From contig JANTGD010000006.1 of NCBI GenBank assembly GCA_024763135.1, positions 1 through 29,755 on the forward strand: a stretch of DNA of 29,755 bases. The letters are read 5' to 3'. The notes under the pieces are model-generated. The model was given only the letters and a program-made list of their open reading frames with translations. It was not told where the DNA came from and searched no databases. Every line of letters begins with the position of its first letter. Position 1 is the stretch's first letter. Below, one piece after another: positions 14,601 through 22,349 of this stretch. The position numbers were made by a program, and so were the translations under genes. The DNA comes from Thiotrichales bacterium (GTDB lineage Bacteria; Pseudomonadota; Gammaproteobacteria; UWMA-0217).

Positions 14601-16181
14601 CGAACCTATGAGGATTCGTTTGACGGTAGCGGTCAAGCAATTGCTGTGATTCTAATCGGGTCAGTGACCAATACAGGCACGACACCACCAGTAATCAGTT
14701 ATTCGTATCGGTGCATCACGGGTGATAGTACTGATGATTTTAAATACATCACCACGGCTTATGGGTATCTCCCAACAGTCAATCCTGTAGTGCTTAAAGG
14801 ATATGAGCAGGTCAGTAATCAGAGTCGAGCGCTGGCTGATGGAGGCATCACAGAGGCGACACGCGCTACGGTAGCGGCGTATACAGGCTTTGCGTGGGCG
14901 GGATACATCACCACGATAAGCAGTGATCATTCTGTTCAACAATGGTATGACTGGAACAAATGGATGGAATCGGAATACCCGTCTGTCGTAGCGTTTAATT
15001 CTGATACCAGCGGGATTAGTTCAAGTGATGGGACAAACTTTACCCCGGCGGCAGCGACAAAGATCAGACTTCAAGCAAATCTTACAGGGACAGCGACTAT
15101 CATTGGTGGTGAAGTACAGATTGACACAGGAGGAGACTTTGCTAACACGGTGACGCTAAACGGGACAACCCTGAATTTCTTAAATATCGGAACCTACGAC
15201 TATAGGAGTAAAAGTTTCTCTGGCACAATCGAACTGGTGAACTCCAGTGGTGGCGCAGTGACGGTAAAACTCGATCCGAGTGTCTCATATATCAACACGG
15301 GACCGACTATCACCGTTGAGGCAACGACGGCAGTAACCATTACCGCTGCAAACCTGATCGACGGGACACGTGTCCAACTTTACAACGTAACCCAGGCCGC
15401 AGAACTCGACAATTCACTGGTCTCTGGAGCGTTAGGTTATTCTTACACGGCTACGCTAGGAATAGGTGAGGAATGTGAAGACGGCGACACGATACGCTTA
15501 AGGGCAACATATCAATCGGGGACGACCGCAAAGGAACCTATATTGTCGTCTGGTGTTGTATCTACGGGTGGATTGGGGTTTGTTGATACGCAAGTTGACG
15601 ACGCCGTTTATTCAACCTATGGGCTTGATGGCTCGACAATCACAAAATTTGGTGCCGATTATGCTGATGTAGAGATAGACTTGATCGTAAGCAGTAATTT
15701 TGCAGCTTCAGAAGCTTATGCCTGGTATTGCTACATCCTAACGACAATACAAGGCATAGCCGAATTCTTTGGCGCAATCACTCCAGAAGATGAAGCAAAC
15801 CTGCGGATCAATACGAGCCTTGTTAGTTTGATGTGGGATAACGACACGGCAAGTAACGTCTACCAAACCGACAATATTCGCATGTATCGCGATGACGCGG
15901 CCTATCCGGTTAAAGACCCAACCACAGGTGGTGGCGGTATTGACCTGGTGTGGCGCTCAAAGGTCTACGGCTATGCTGCAGCTACAGGATTGACTTCAGC
16001 GCAAGAAACTACGCTGAACAAGATCAACACTATAGAGCCGAGAGTCGGCGAGTTGTGGAAACTGGATGGGTTGGATTTAACCAATCCGATGACGGTTACG
16101 CCAACATCGAGAACCGCTGGCAGTATCGTGCAAACGATTAGCGGCGATGGTGAGACGACAACAACCGTCACAAGGACATGA
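11691..16181 (+). CDS. Giant fibre/spike-like structural protein
   Basis: This 1496-aa protein is rich in T, S, G, N and D with very little charge, as in beta-helical adhesins. The start is ATG 11691, overlapping the portal stop (TGATG). Residues 1-190 look like a G8-type or beta-helix cap (GNWSAGTSWIGGVAPTSADD, then GWQIGDVIIFGATG). A carbohydrate-binding-module-like beta-sandwich may lie near 480-600 (GETITVVGYMRVDS, NGAWEQYTASI). Long beta-strand-rich regions follow. The last 45 residues, LWKLDGLDLTNPMTVTPTSR and a threonine-rich end, are a C-terminal unit seen in many phage fibre proteins. It probably binds or decorates the surface or the receptor. Enzymatic activity cannot be judged. Its place between portal and scaffold genes is unusual. 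Confidence 0.7.
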   Translation: MAAISSNGTSGGNWSAGTSWIGGVAPTSADDVTVVSGDKITLNITGMACNTLTVNSGGTLDCVNNANWDLTSEKQIFCADGSTLTVDMSANVAYSGSINLNNLSDNAGSNDYELIIDTTATVTIKGYPRTRKTDLVTTLTAASSTSGTVSDATGWQIGDVIIFGATGSYNATPEIDIVTLTSVDTVTGAIGWTGAVTYNHAIGGTACNFSSNLTIRPANTADWASVTYRIDYATTPANNRIIDNVEFYYGGANAYNNYGQLCVPGASDSGGWDDYKWTISNNVFYQTNNAGFNAWTYPSTKTRIPFQNNVFYSDRNTLFSDGAMIWCETPYLLDMQDCAILRSERYGIGGDVQVQGLKASDLHIGSCDNAALNTGLELTTGLFIANATAITQRDSQLLLTGLEYSGNTTNENLTGITDIIHTNCVTDRIDNAGLSSLVSDAVISWANKNNDITSQEEYTSQYTKKRDNILTNRSDASISIEPTVTGVDCTHEQAIVCADGETITVVGYMRVDSTFYNLGTWTAPTVTLSGLGETPVTATATSAANGAWEQYTASITNNSGGDGEFTLTYTANANAVTGGVAYFDGVPDYPWVSKCRHYGYVIEETNPVRTTNPYTSASEATAAGYASNFTITGTTTSTGTIQIDGVVTVQEMYDYLQYWACLPANLDYKIPLTTSDGRNFTTGDGYRIVIAATGDLTVNPELYTLVADASGPRPFISNAGTLTLGVKTGSVYTSGTAIRDEYETASSDYWRTGLYGTMVSTANGSTVEAYGASIEAKSSISIGGGVGGGASDGYYITTVYIERLTIKNIGTADMQLRFDNATGSTINVTGLTLDGITNPFVVLFAQDYDSFSTEFLRGQLQSFVNQPSDLTFTGLQFTDNTDATDVLFNGNSASADDVFTITDSDLGTSLAVDYSATNYRGALALQSTLNMTLLDVAGSPITSAKYYLADTNNSDRADPSGRADIDWLTSRTYEDSFDGSGQAIAVILIGSVTNTGTTPPVISYSYRCITGDSTDDFKYITTAYGYLPTVNPVVLKGYEQVSNQSRALADGGITEATRATVAAYTGFAWAGYITTISSDHSVQQWYDWNKWMESEYPSVVAFNSDTSGISSSDGTNFTPAAATKIRLQANLTGTATIIGGEVQIDTGGDFANTVTLNGTTLNFLNIGTYDYRSKSFSGTIELVNSSGGAVTVKLDPSVSYINTGPTITVEATTAVTITAANLIDGTRVQLYNVTQAAELDNSLVSGALGYSYTATLGIGEECEDGDTIRLRATYQSGTTAKEPILSSGVVSTGGLGFVDTQVDDAVYSTYGLDGSTITKFGADYADVEIDLIVSSNFAASEAYAWYCYILTTIQGIAEFFGAITPEDEANLRINTSLVSLMWDNDTASNVYQTDNIRMYRDDAAYPVKDPTTGGGGIDLVWRSKVYGYAAATGLTSAQETTLNKINTIEPRVGELWKLDGLDLTNPMTVTPTSRTAGSIVQTISGDGETTTTVTRT

Positions 16182-16576
16182 ACAGCTTAAGCGTTGCCAC
16201 AGGCGGCGCGTTACCTTGTCTCACATCGCAATCCCTAGCAGTAAAGGGCATGATAGGTTCTTGCAACGATGGGGCAGGTGGCAGGAAGCGCAGAGGAAAG
16301 GAATACACTGAGGCGAACAGACGCTATTGGGAAGCACTTAAAGACCGAAAGAGGGTGTTAGAGGCTATCCAGGGTGTCGGTCAGGAGCGTATCGAGAACT
16401 CCGGCGAAGTTTATCTTGTGCCGACCTTGAGTAAACCGTACTACGCGCCAACGGTAGATGATAAGGCGGAAGCAAAGGCGAATATTCAGCACCATGCGAT
16501 GCTGCAGAAACTTTACCTAGAAGAGCAGGCGAAACTCGAAGAAGAGTTAGCCATATTCTTGATGATGGTGGAATAG
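16178..16576 (+). CDS. Hypothetical protein accompanying the fibre gene
   Basis: This 132-aa protein starts in an ATGA overlap with the giant fibre-like gene. The N-terminus (LSVATGGALPCLTSQSLAVKG) shows an imperfect internal repeat of a form I associate with small proteins encoded just after phage fibre genes. The rest is charged and helical, with coiled-coil potential near the C-terminus (YLEEQAKLEEELAIF). It may be an adaptor or chaperone for the fibre; this is inference from position. It is followed directly by the next gene without a gap. Confidence 0.62.
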   Translation: MNSLSVATGGALPCLTSQSLAVKGMIGSCNDGAGGRKRRGKEYTEANRRYWEALKDRKRVLEAIQGVGQERIENSGEVYLVPTLSKPYYAPTVDDKAEAKANIQHHAMLQKLYLEEQAKLEEELAIFLMMVE

Positions 16577-17134
16577 ATGCTTATTCAGAGATATAGCAAA
16601 GGCGGCAAAGTAGCAATCGGTGACGTTATTGTTGACAAAACCAACCGCAAGATAAAAGGCGGACAGGTTATGCGGCAAACTGTTGTTAAAGGAAATTTAC
16701 ACCCGAATCCGTTGGATATTTCAGCGGGCAATTGGTCCGCCTTTTACGGTGCGCTCATCACAGATTACCGGACTGCGACCTTCCCCGTAGCGACGAGTGA
16801 CACTTGGGGTGATTACGGGGTAATCACCACAGCATTTACTTCAAATCCAGACCTTAATGACGGTTACAAGCATGTGGTTGTAGACGTGCGTCTGTCTGGC
16901 GTGGCAGGAACCACGATAGGCGTGGATATCAAATGCGATGGCGGGCCGGGTGAAGAAACGGTGAAAAACATCGAAGTGGTGATTTTGACGACCGAACCCC
17001 AATGGGTTCGAGTAGATTACAAGGTATCTGCGGCGAGCCCGGCCTGGGGACCAGGACTTTATATTTGGCGAAATACTGGTATGGATGCGGCGACGGTTTA
17101 TATTGATGAAGTTGTGGTGACGTATATCAAATGA
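16577..17134 (+). CDS. Beta-sandwich structural protein (carbohydrate-binding-like)
   Basis: This 185-aa protein is mainly beta. After a short basic N-terminus, residues 40-185 run NPLDISAGNWSAFYGALITD, alternating strands, then PGLYIWRNTGMDAATVYIDEV. The pattern of an 'NW' start, amphipathic strands and a final AATVYIDEVVV strand resembles CBM4/9-type jelly rolls. It may be a head decoration or fibre accessory that binds surface glycans. No ribosome-binding site is evident, so translation probably depends on the adjacent upstream stop (TAG then ATG). Confidence 0.58.
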   Translation: MLIQRYSKGGKVAIGDVIVDKTNRKIKGGQVMRQTVVKGNLHPNPLDISAGNWSAFYGALITDYRTATFPVATSDTWGDYGVITTAFTSNPDLNDGYKHVVVDVRLSGVAGTTIGVDIKCDGGPGEETVKNIEVVILTTEPQWVRVDYKVSAASPAWGPGLYIWRNTGMDAATVYIDEVVVTYIK

Positions 17135-17376
17135 ATTTAGAAACCATCACAAAAGAAGAGGCGGAAATCCTGGCAAACGAAGCGTCACAAATGCTGTCGT
17201 CAAGGATTTTCAAGATGACTGAAGAAGGACTCAAGAAGAAATGGCTTGATGATCTCGCGGTGCTAGCCGGCGATGCTGCAGAGTGTCAGAAGGTGGCAAT
17301 GATGGTCTCCGATTTCGAGCAGTTAAAGGCAGAGATTGAGTCGCTAACTTGGGTCAAAGTAGATGCAGCCAATTGA
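17131..17376 (+). CDS. Hypothetical small helical protein
   Basis: This 81-aa acidic, helical protein (ITKEEAEILANEASQMLSSR, later DFEQLKAEIESL) starts in an ATGA overlap with the upstream gene. It is the last gene of the fibre-like module before the hairpin-rich leader of the scaffold gene. No family is recognised. Confidence 0.62.
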   Translation: MNLETITKEEAEILANEASQMLSSRIFKMTEEGLKKKWLDDLAVLAGDAAECQKVAMMVSDFEQLKAEIESLTWVKVDAAN

Positions 17377-17400
17377 TTACGAATTTATTGCTAAACAAGC

Positions 17401-17422
17401 GCCATTGCCGTGAGGCAACGGC
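17401..17422 (+). promoter_or_regulatory. RNA hairpin with GTGA loop (imperfect stem)
   Basis: GCCATTGCC and GGCAACGGC pair over 9 positions with one mismatch around a GTGA tetraloop of GNRA type. No T tract follows, so it is not an intrinsic terminator. It stands 16 nt before a second hairpin with the same loop and may protect or process the mRNA. Confidence 0.6.
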
Positions 17423-17436
17423 ATAAACCAACCAAC

Positions 17437-17457
17437 TAACGCCGTGAGGCGTAAGGA
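17437..17457 (+). repeat. Conserved leader hairpin plus ribosome-binding site, copy 1
   Basis: This 21-nt block is identical to 18570-18590. It folds as ACGCC-GTGA-GGCGT (17439-17452), a GNRA-capped stem, with AAGGA directly after it. The scaffold ATG is 9 nt further on. Identical copies before scaffold and coat genes suggest a shared translational or mRNA-stability element. Confidence 0.78.
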
Positions 17458-17466
17458 TAACAAACA

Positions 17467-18561
17467 ATGAATGAAGCCACCCAGACGGGCGCAGAATCCA
17501 TTGAGGCGCGAATTGCTGCCGCATTGGACGACAACAACGAAACGCCGATGAACCCGCAAGAACCATCAGAGGCAGAGGAAAAACAGCCGATAGATGAAAA
17601 AGCGGGGGAAGGCTCTGAGGAGCCTGAGCAGCCTGAAGATACCGAATCGAAAGAAGAGGAATCGGAAGGAGAAGAGACTTCGGAACCCGAAGACGCTGTT
17701 GAAGAGTATGAGCTAGACGCGGGCGGACTTGCGGAAATCTTGGGCATTGAAGGTGAACACGTCAACGTCGATGACGATGGACAAATCACATTCAGGACTA
17801 AGATTGACGGTGAGGTAAGTCAAGCGAAACTGGCGGATCTTGTCAAAAGCTATCAGTTAGAAGGGCATCTCAACAAGAAGTCGATGAGTCTGGCAGAAGA
17901 GCGAAAAGCCTTTGAGGCTGAAGCGCAAAGCCAGAAACAGGCATTGATGGATCGGTTGGAAATTGCTGACCACATGACCCAGGCCGCAGAGAAAAGTCTG
18001 TTGCAGGAATATGAGGCCGTCAAGTGGGATGAATTGAAGGAAAACGATCCTGGTCGATATGCAGCAATGCAACAAGACTTTGGGATGCGTTACCAGCAAA
18101 TCCAGCAGATCAAGGGAGGCGCGGCAGAAATAGCGCAACAAGCACAGCAAGAACGATTACAACAGGAGCAAGCGCAACGAAATAAGCTCTATCAAGAGCA
18201 GAATGAATTGCTACTTGCTGCTAACCCGTCATGGAACAACCCTGAAATCAGGCAAGCCGAGACGGAAAAAATCGTTGAATACGCTAAGTCGGTTGGTTTC
18301 ACCGATGATGAGGTGGTTAACGTGCTCGATGCGCGAGTAGTGCGCATTCTTCTTGACGCAGTAAAGGCCAAAGATACTCAATCGAAGGTTGAAGTGGTCA
18401 AGAAGAAGGTAAAGAGAGTCCCCAAAATTATGCGCCCAGGTTCGCAAGCCAATAAACAGGCACAGTCTCAACGCAACACCGAAAAGAAACTGACGAAACT
18501 TCGAAAGTCAGGTGATGACGGCGCGTTGACTGATGTTCTGTGGGATCGCATTAGCGTGTAA
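17467..18561 (+). CDS. Scaffolding protein (head assembly)
   Basis: This 364-aa protein lies immediately before the coat gene and has the composition of a scaffold. Residues 25-90 are extremely acidic, rich in E, S and P. A small folded segment (GGLAEILGIEGEHVNVDDDG, then KIDGEVSQAKLADLVKSYQL) is followed by a long glutamine- and glutamate-rich coiled coil at about 140-250. A lysine-rich region near 306-348 includes KKKVKRVPKIMRPGS. In P22-type scaffolds a basic C-terminal helix-turn-helix contacts the coat. The protein would guide procapsid assembly and then leave. The start has AAGGA 9 nt upstream, behind a hairpin. Confidence 0.85.
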   Translation: MNEATQTGAESIEARIAAALDDNNETPMNPQEPSEAEEKQPIDEKAGEGSEEPEQPEDTESKEEESEGEETSEPEDAVEEYELDAGGLAEILGIEGEHVNVDDDGQITFRTKIDGEVSQAKLADLVKSYQLEGHLNKKSMSLAEERKAFEAEAQSQKQALMDRLEIADHMTQAAEKSLLQEYEAVKWDELKENDPGRYAAMQQDFGMRYQQIQQIKGGAAEIAQQAQQERLQQEQAQRNKLYQEQNELLLAANPSWNNPEIRQAETEKIVEYAKSVGFTDDEVVNVLDARVVRILLDAVKAKDTQSKVEVVKKKVKRVPKIMRPGSQANKQAQSQRNTEKKLTKLRKSGDDGALTDVLWDRISV

Positions 18562-18569
18562 CTGATAGA

Positions 18570-18590
18570 TAACGCCGTGAGGCGTAAGGA
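18570..18590 (+). repeat. Conserved leader hairpin plus ribosome-binding site, copy 2
   Basis: This is the second exact copy of the 21-nt block. The stem is ACGCC (18572-18576) / GGCGT (18581-18585) around GTGA, followed by AAGGAG with 7 nt to the coat ATG. This is the strongest ribosome-binding site in the late operon, matching the need for abundant coat protein. Confidence 0.8.
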
Positions 18591-18598
18591 GCAAAACG

Positions 18599-19549
18599 AT
18601 GGCACAGGCAACAGGTACTTTTTCATCTTATGATGGCGTAGGCAATCGAGAGGATTTGAGCGACATCATTTACGATGTCAGCCCGTCTGAAACCCCTTTC
18701 TTGTCGGCAATCAAGAAGGTCAAGGCAAAAGGGGTTTACCACGAATGGCAGAAAGACGCGCTTGCGGCGGCTGCCGACAACAAGCACATTGAAGGTGATG
18801 ACGCTTCCCCGACGGCTCCGAGTGCAAGTACCCGTCTCGGTAATTATTGCCAAATCATGAAGAAGCATGTTGTGGTCTCCGGCACCCAGGAAGCAGTCGA
18901 CAAGGCAGGTCGCAAGTCCGAGGTCGTATATCAGACCAAGAAGCGAATGAAAGAAATCAAGCTTGATCTCGAAAAGGCGATGATCGGGATTGCAGCTGTC
19001 GGTAACGCGCGTGTCGCGGGTAATGACACGACCGCAAGGGAGATGGGATCTATCGAAACATACATCCTGAGCAACACCAGTCTAGGCGCGACTGGTGCGG
19101 TGTCATCCGGTGACGGTACTGACTTGCTGACTGGCGGCACTGACCGAGATTTCGCTGAGGCGCAGCTAACCAGCGTATTGCAGTCCTGCTACGACAACGG
19201 CGGCAACCCCAAACAGTTGTTCGTGTCGTCGACCAACAAGGGTGTGGTTTCCGGTTTTACTGGTGGCGGCACCCATTACGTGGACAAGGACGATAAGAAG
19301 CTGGTCAATAGTGTTGATGTGTACGTCGGCGACTTCCACACGCTGACGGTGCAACCGTCACGCCAACTGGTTGGTGATAACGTCCTGGCTATCGATCCCG
19401 AGTACGTGGCTGTCGCCACCCTGCGCGGGCTGGCGATGTATGATCTCGCGAAGACGGGCGATACCATCCGAAAGGAAATGGTCATGGAAGCCACATTGGA
19501 AGTTTGCAACGAAGCGGCTCACGGCCTGATCGCTGATACCAACGGCTAA
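18599..19549 (+). CDS. Major capsid protein (SU10-like HK97 fold)
   Basis: This 316-aa protein matches the SU10-type major capsid family (formerly DUF5309). The opening VGNREDLSDIIYDVSPSETP and the following HEWQKDALAAAADN and HIEGDD at about residues 48-67 are family hallmarks. A helical spine (AGRKSEVVYQTKKRMKEIKL) and a C-terminal beta-rich domain (FHTLTVQPSR, VLAIDPEYV) complete the HK97-like order. Hundreds of copies would form the shell. No internal protease or cross-linking lysine-asparagine pair is evident. Strong translation signals and a terminator just downstream are consistent with very high expression. Confidence 0.92.
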   Translation: MAQATGTFSSYDGVGNREDLSDIIYDVSPSETPFLSAIKKVKAKGVYHEWQKDALAAAADNKHIEGDDASPTAPSASTRLGNYCQIMKKHVVVSGTQEAVDKAGRKSEVVYQTKKRMKEIKLDLEKAMIGIAAVGNARVAGNDTTAREMGSIETYILSNTSLGATGAVSSGDGTDLLTGGTDRDFAEAQLTSVLQSCYDNGGNPKQLFVSSTNKGVVSGFTGGGTHYVDKDDKKLVNSVDVYVGDFHTLTVQPSRQLVGDNVLAIDPEYVAVATLRGLAMYDLAKTGDTIRKEMVMEATLEVCNEAAHGLIADTNG

Positions 19550-19572
19550 TTGATCTCATTCTCCGCCATTTA

Positions 19573-19597
19573 ACCGCCCTCCGGGGCGGTATTTTTT
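19573..19597 (+). terminator. Intrinsic terminator after the coat gene
   Basis: A perfect 7-bp stem, ACCGCCC / GGGCGGT, is capped by TCCG, a UNCG-type tetraloop of high stability, and followed by A and six T residues. The downstream tail genes lack a visible promoter, so partial readthrough or antitermination probably sets coat-to-tail gene ratios. Confidence 0.9.
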
Positions 19598-19607
19598 GGG
19601 ACAAAAT

Positions 19608-19967
19608 ATGCTCACGAAAAAATCAATGAAAGACCTACCAGACGACCAGGTGCAGAAGATCGCGAAAGATAAGTTCGGGATAGATATTGCCGACAAGGAT
19701 AAGGCGGAACTAATTGAAGACGTTTATGCAGAACAAAAGCGCAGGGCAGAAAGCAGGACAAGGCGGGTGCAGATTGAAGCACCAGAGCCGGTAGAAGACG
19801 GGGTAAGCGTTATTGTAATGCGGAAAATTTTTGTTGCGGCGACCGGGGCGGCAAGAGATGCAGGGTTAGACACGATGCCGGTTGAGCCGTCAGACAAGCC
19901 GGTTTTAATCTCTCGTGACGAGGCGCGAAAACTTCAGGACTCTGGAGCAATCAAGGTAAGCTTATGA
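19608..19967 (+). CDS. Hypothetical virion-region protein with HeH/SAP-like N-terminus
   Basis: This 119-aa protein starts at ATG 19608; a TTG at 19596 within the terminator T tract is a less likely alternative. Residues 6-40 (MKDLPDDQVQKIAKDKFGID, then ADKDKAELIEDVY) resemble the short two-helix HeH/SAP-like motif found in small phage head proteins. The C-terminal part (SDKPVLISRDEARKLQDSGA) suggests a compact fold. It lies just after the coat gene, where head-completion proteins occur. The ribosome-binding site is weak. It ends in an ATGA overlap. Confidence 0.62.
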   Translation: MLTKKSMKDLPDDQVQKIAKDKFGIDIADKDKAELIEDVYAEQKRRAESRTRRVQIEAPEPVEDGVSVIVMRKIFVAATGAARDAGLDTMPVEPSDKPVLISRDEARKLQDSGAIKVSL

Positions 19968-20263
19968 GTGTTAAGGAAACGCTTCATTACGACCAGTTGA
20001 GTGACGTTGTTACAGTACACCGCCAACAGGATGTTGATCCTATTCTACAATCAGTTAGAGAGCACAAGGATCGAGGGGCTGATCGCAAAGCCAGTGAGAG
20101 CATGGGGTACTTTGTCGGCACAATCCCGGCGGTGATTGTTGAGGAATACTGTAAACAGGAAGGAATTACTTATCACGAGTTTTGCGAAGACTCTTCGCAT
20201 GTCAGGAGGATATTAAGTGATCCTGATTACAAGAAGTTCCGTATATGGGAAGGTAGATTGTGA
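19964..20263 (+). CDS. Hypothetical head/tail-region protein
   Basis: This 99-aa protein (ATGA-coupled start) has a C-terminal signature, FCEDSSHVRRILSDPDYKKF then RIWEGRL, of a type I recall from short proteins between coat and adaptor genes of podoviruses. No enzymatic motif is seen. It probably has a structural or assembly role. Its TGA overlaps the GTG of the adaptor gene. Confidence 0.58.
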   Translation: MSVKETLHYDQLSDVVTVHRQQDVDPILQSVREHKDRGADRKASESMGYFVGTIPAVIVEEYCKQEGITYHEFCEDSSHVRRILSDPDYKKFRIWEGRL

Positions 20264-20874
20264 TTGACTCATATTCTGCATTGCAAACAGCGCTGAATAG
20301 CTGGGCTATGCTCAGTGAATCGGCAGCAGATTTGCAAACGTTTATCGGCTTGGCTGAAGCAAAGTTCAAGCGGATGATTCGCCATCGTGAGATGGAGAAC
20401 GAGACTAATCTAGCAGTAAGTTCAATGACGACCGCGTTGCCATCAGGCTTCATATCGGTGCGTTACATATACCTTGATACAGATCCTAAAAAACCGCTGC
20501 AATATGTCTCTCGTGGACAGTTTTTCGATTCCTGGGCAGGGTCATCCGGTGGCGAACCGGATGTGTATTCAATATCAGGGAGTAACATTATTGTCGGTCC
20601 AGGCCCTGATAGCGCATATACGGTTAAGCTAGGGTATCTCGAATGGATATCCTTGTCGGATTCAATCACATCAAACTGGTTGCTTGCCAGTTACCCAGAC
20701 GTCTATTTACAGGCGTCATTGGCAGAGTTGTATCGCTACAACGCTGATCCAGAGAAAGCGGCATACTATGACGCAATGGTGTCGCAGGCGATCGATCAGC
20801 TGAACGATGGAAATGCAGAGGATGAGGCCGGCGAGGCGCCTTTGATGATTCGATCGGAGTTTCTAGGCTCATGA
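20260..20874 (+). CDS. Head-to-tail adaptor protein (SU10/gp4-like)
   Basis: This 204-aa protein starts at GTG 20260, overlapping the previous stop. Its layout fits podoviral adaptor proteins that form a ring under the portal. It has N-terminal helices (YSALQTALNSWAMLSESAAD, then LAEAKFKRMIRHREM), a beta-rich middle (LPSGFISVRYIYLD, later DVYSISGSNIIVGPGPD), and C-terminal helices (LLASYPDVYLQASLAELYRY). The segment from FIGLAEAKFKR through LPSGF and WLLASYPDVYL is typical of this family. It is ATGA-coupled to the hub gene that follows, which supports joint assembly. Confidence 0.8.
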   Translation: MIDSYSALQTALNSWAMLSESAADLQTFIGLAEAKFKRMIRHREMENETNLAVSSMTTALPSGFISVRYIYLDTDPKKPLQYVSRGQFFDSWAGSSGGEPDVYSISGSNIIVGPGPDSAYTVKLGYLEWISLSDSITSNWLLASYPDVYLQASLAELYRYNADPEKAAYYDAMVSQAIDQLNDGNAEDEAGEAPLMIRSEFLGS

Positions 20875-22349
20875 GACTGGAGTTTGGCGAGTGGTTGCCG
20901 GATTTACCGGATTACGAAAACCCGGGGTCATTGACGGCGACCAATTGCATTCCTGAAGGCCAGAGTTACAGTTACGCGGCTGATCAATCATCTTTCACTG
21001 GTGCGTTGTCTGAGTATTGCAGGGGAGCGATTAGTTGTATTACCAGTGACAACGCGGTGTTTACGCTAGCTGGCGACAGGTCGGCGCTTTATTTGCTTGA
21101 GTCTGGCATGTGGACCAATGTAAGCAATCCAGAGGTCAACTATACGTTAGCGGACACCAGGCACTGGGAGTTCATCCAATATGGAGATGCAGTTATCGGC
21201 GCTGGACGCCTCTACGGAAAGATGCAATACATGCAGCTTGGCGTACACAGCCAATTTTCTTCGCTGTCTGGCGGACCTAATGCGGAAGCAGCAGCGGTTA
21301 TTGGGGATTTTCTTGTTGTTGGGTCGACTAAAGACGCAACAGATGGCGTGGTGAGAAACCGCGTTAGGTGGCCAGGTATCGGCACTTATGATTCATGGGA
21401 TGTGTCCGCAGCAACACAAGCAGACTATCAGGATCTCCCGATCGAATACGGACCAGTAAAAAAGATTGTAGGCGGCGAAGTCGGGTACATTTTTCAGGAG
21501 CGTGCGATTACGCGCATGTCCTATGTCGGGAGTCCAACTGTTTTTCAATTCGACACTGTGGAACCGAGACGCGGGGCAATTAACGCGCGATCGGTTGTCC
21601 AGGTTGGCGGTCTTGTCTATTACCTTTCACATAACGGCTTTAATGTATTTGACGGTGTTTCTTCAAAGTCTATCGGCGATGATCGTGTCAATAATACTTT
21701 CACTGCAGCAGTCAACAACAGCTACATTCACCGTGTTGAAGGGAAGGCGCACCCAACAAAAAAACTGATTTATTGGTGCTACCCGACACTCGCTAGTAGT
21801 GACGGAACGCCTGACAGGATTCTCGTTTACAACTACTCCGACGAGGCAAAAGTACGCTGGACAGAAATACAAACAGAAGTAGAAGCGTTATGGGATGGTG
21901 TTTCACAGCCGCTTACGCTCGATGAGCTCGACACTATCAATACCAGTTTGGATAACTTGACAGAATCGCTTGATTCTCGTTTCTACCTTGGCGAGGGATA
22001 TTTTCTTGGTTCATTCAACACGAGCCACCAAGGGGCAAAATTCACTGGACCAGCATTGACCGCGACGATTGAGACACGAGAGACGGCTATACCGAACAAT
22101 CGGCGTTATATCATAACGAGAATGCGCCCGGTGGTAGAGAACGCGACGACAGCGACGATGGAGATAGGATCTAGAAACAAGCTTGACGAAACCGTGTCCT
22201 GGTCCGGCAGCATTAGTGAGCAGTCAAATGGAAGTTATCCAACCCGCACCAATGCGCGGTATGTCAGAGCGAAAGTAACGCTGACCGGTGAGTTTACGAA
22301 TGCCTTCGGTGTGGATGTCGATGAAATGCGTCAAGGCGGCAGTCGTTGA
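20871..22349 (+). CDS. Tail hub/stabilisation protein (P22 gp10-like)
   Basis: This 492-aa beta-rich protein follows the adaptor gene, as gp10 follows gp4 in P22. Early on it has a short N-terminal arm (EWLPDLPDYENPGSLTATNC). Repeated blade-like strand patterns follow, such as AVFTLAGDRSALYLL, RHWEFIQYGDAVIGAG and IGDFLVVGSTKD, consistent with a beta-propeller hub or nozzle. FQFDTVEPRRGAI and VYYLSHNGFNVFDG are typical of the family. Such proteins close the head and form the tail hub to which spikes attach. Family assignment is moderate; role by position is good. Confidence 0.78.
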   Translation: MRLEFGEWLPDLPDYENPGSLTATNCIPEGQSYSYAADQSSFTGALSEYCRGAISCITSDNAVFTLAGDRSALYLLESGMWTNVSNPEVNYTLADTRHWEFIQYGDAVIGAGRLYGKMQYMQLGVHSQFSSLSGGPNAEAAAVIGDFLVVGSTKDATDGVVRNRVRWPGIGTYDSWDVSAATQADYQDLPIEYGPVKKIVGGEVGYIFQERAITRMSYVGSPTVFQFDTVEPRRGAINARSVVQVGGLVYYLSHNGFNVFDGVSSKSIGDDRVNNTFTAAVNNSYIHRVEGKAHPTKKLIYWCYPTLASSDGTPDRILVYNYSDEAKVRWTEIQTEVEALWDGVSQPLTLDELDTINTSLDNLTESLDSRFYLGEGYFLGSFNTSHQGAKFTGPALTATIETRETAIPNNRRYIITRMRPVVENATTATMEIGSRNKLDETVSWSGSISEQSNGSYPTRTNARYVRAKVTLTGEFTNAFGVDVDEMRQGGSR

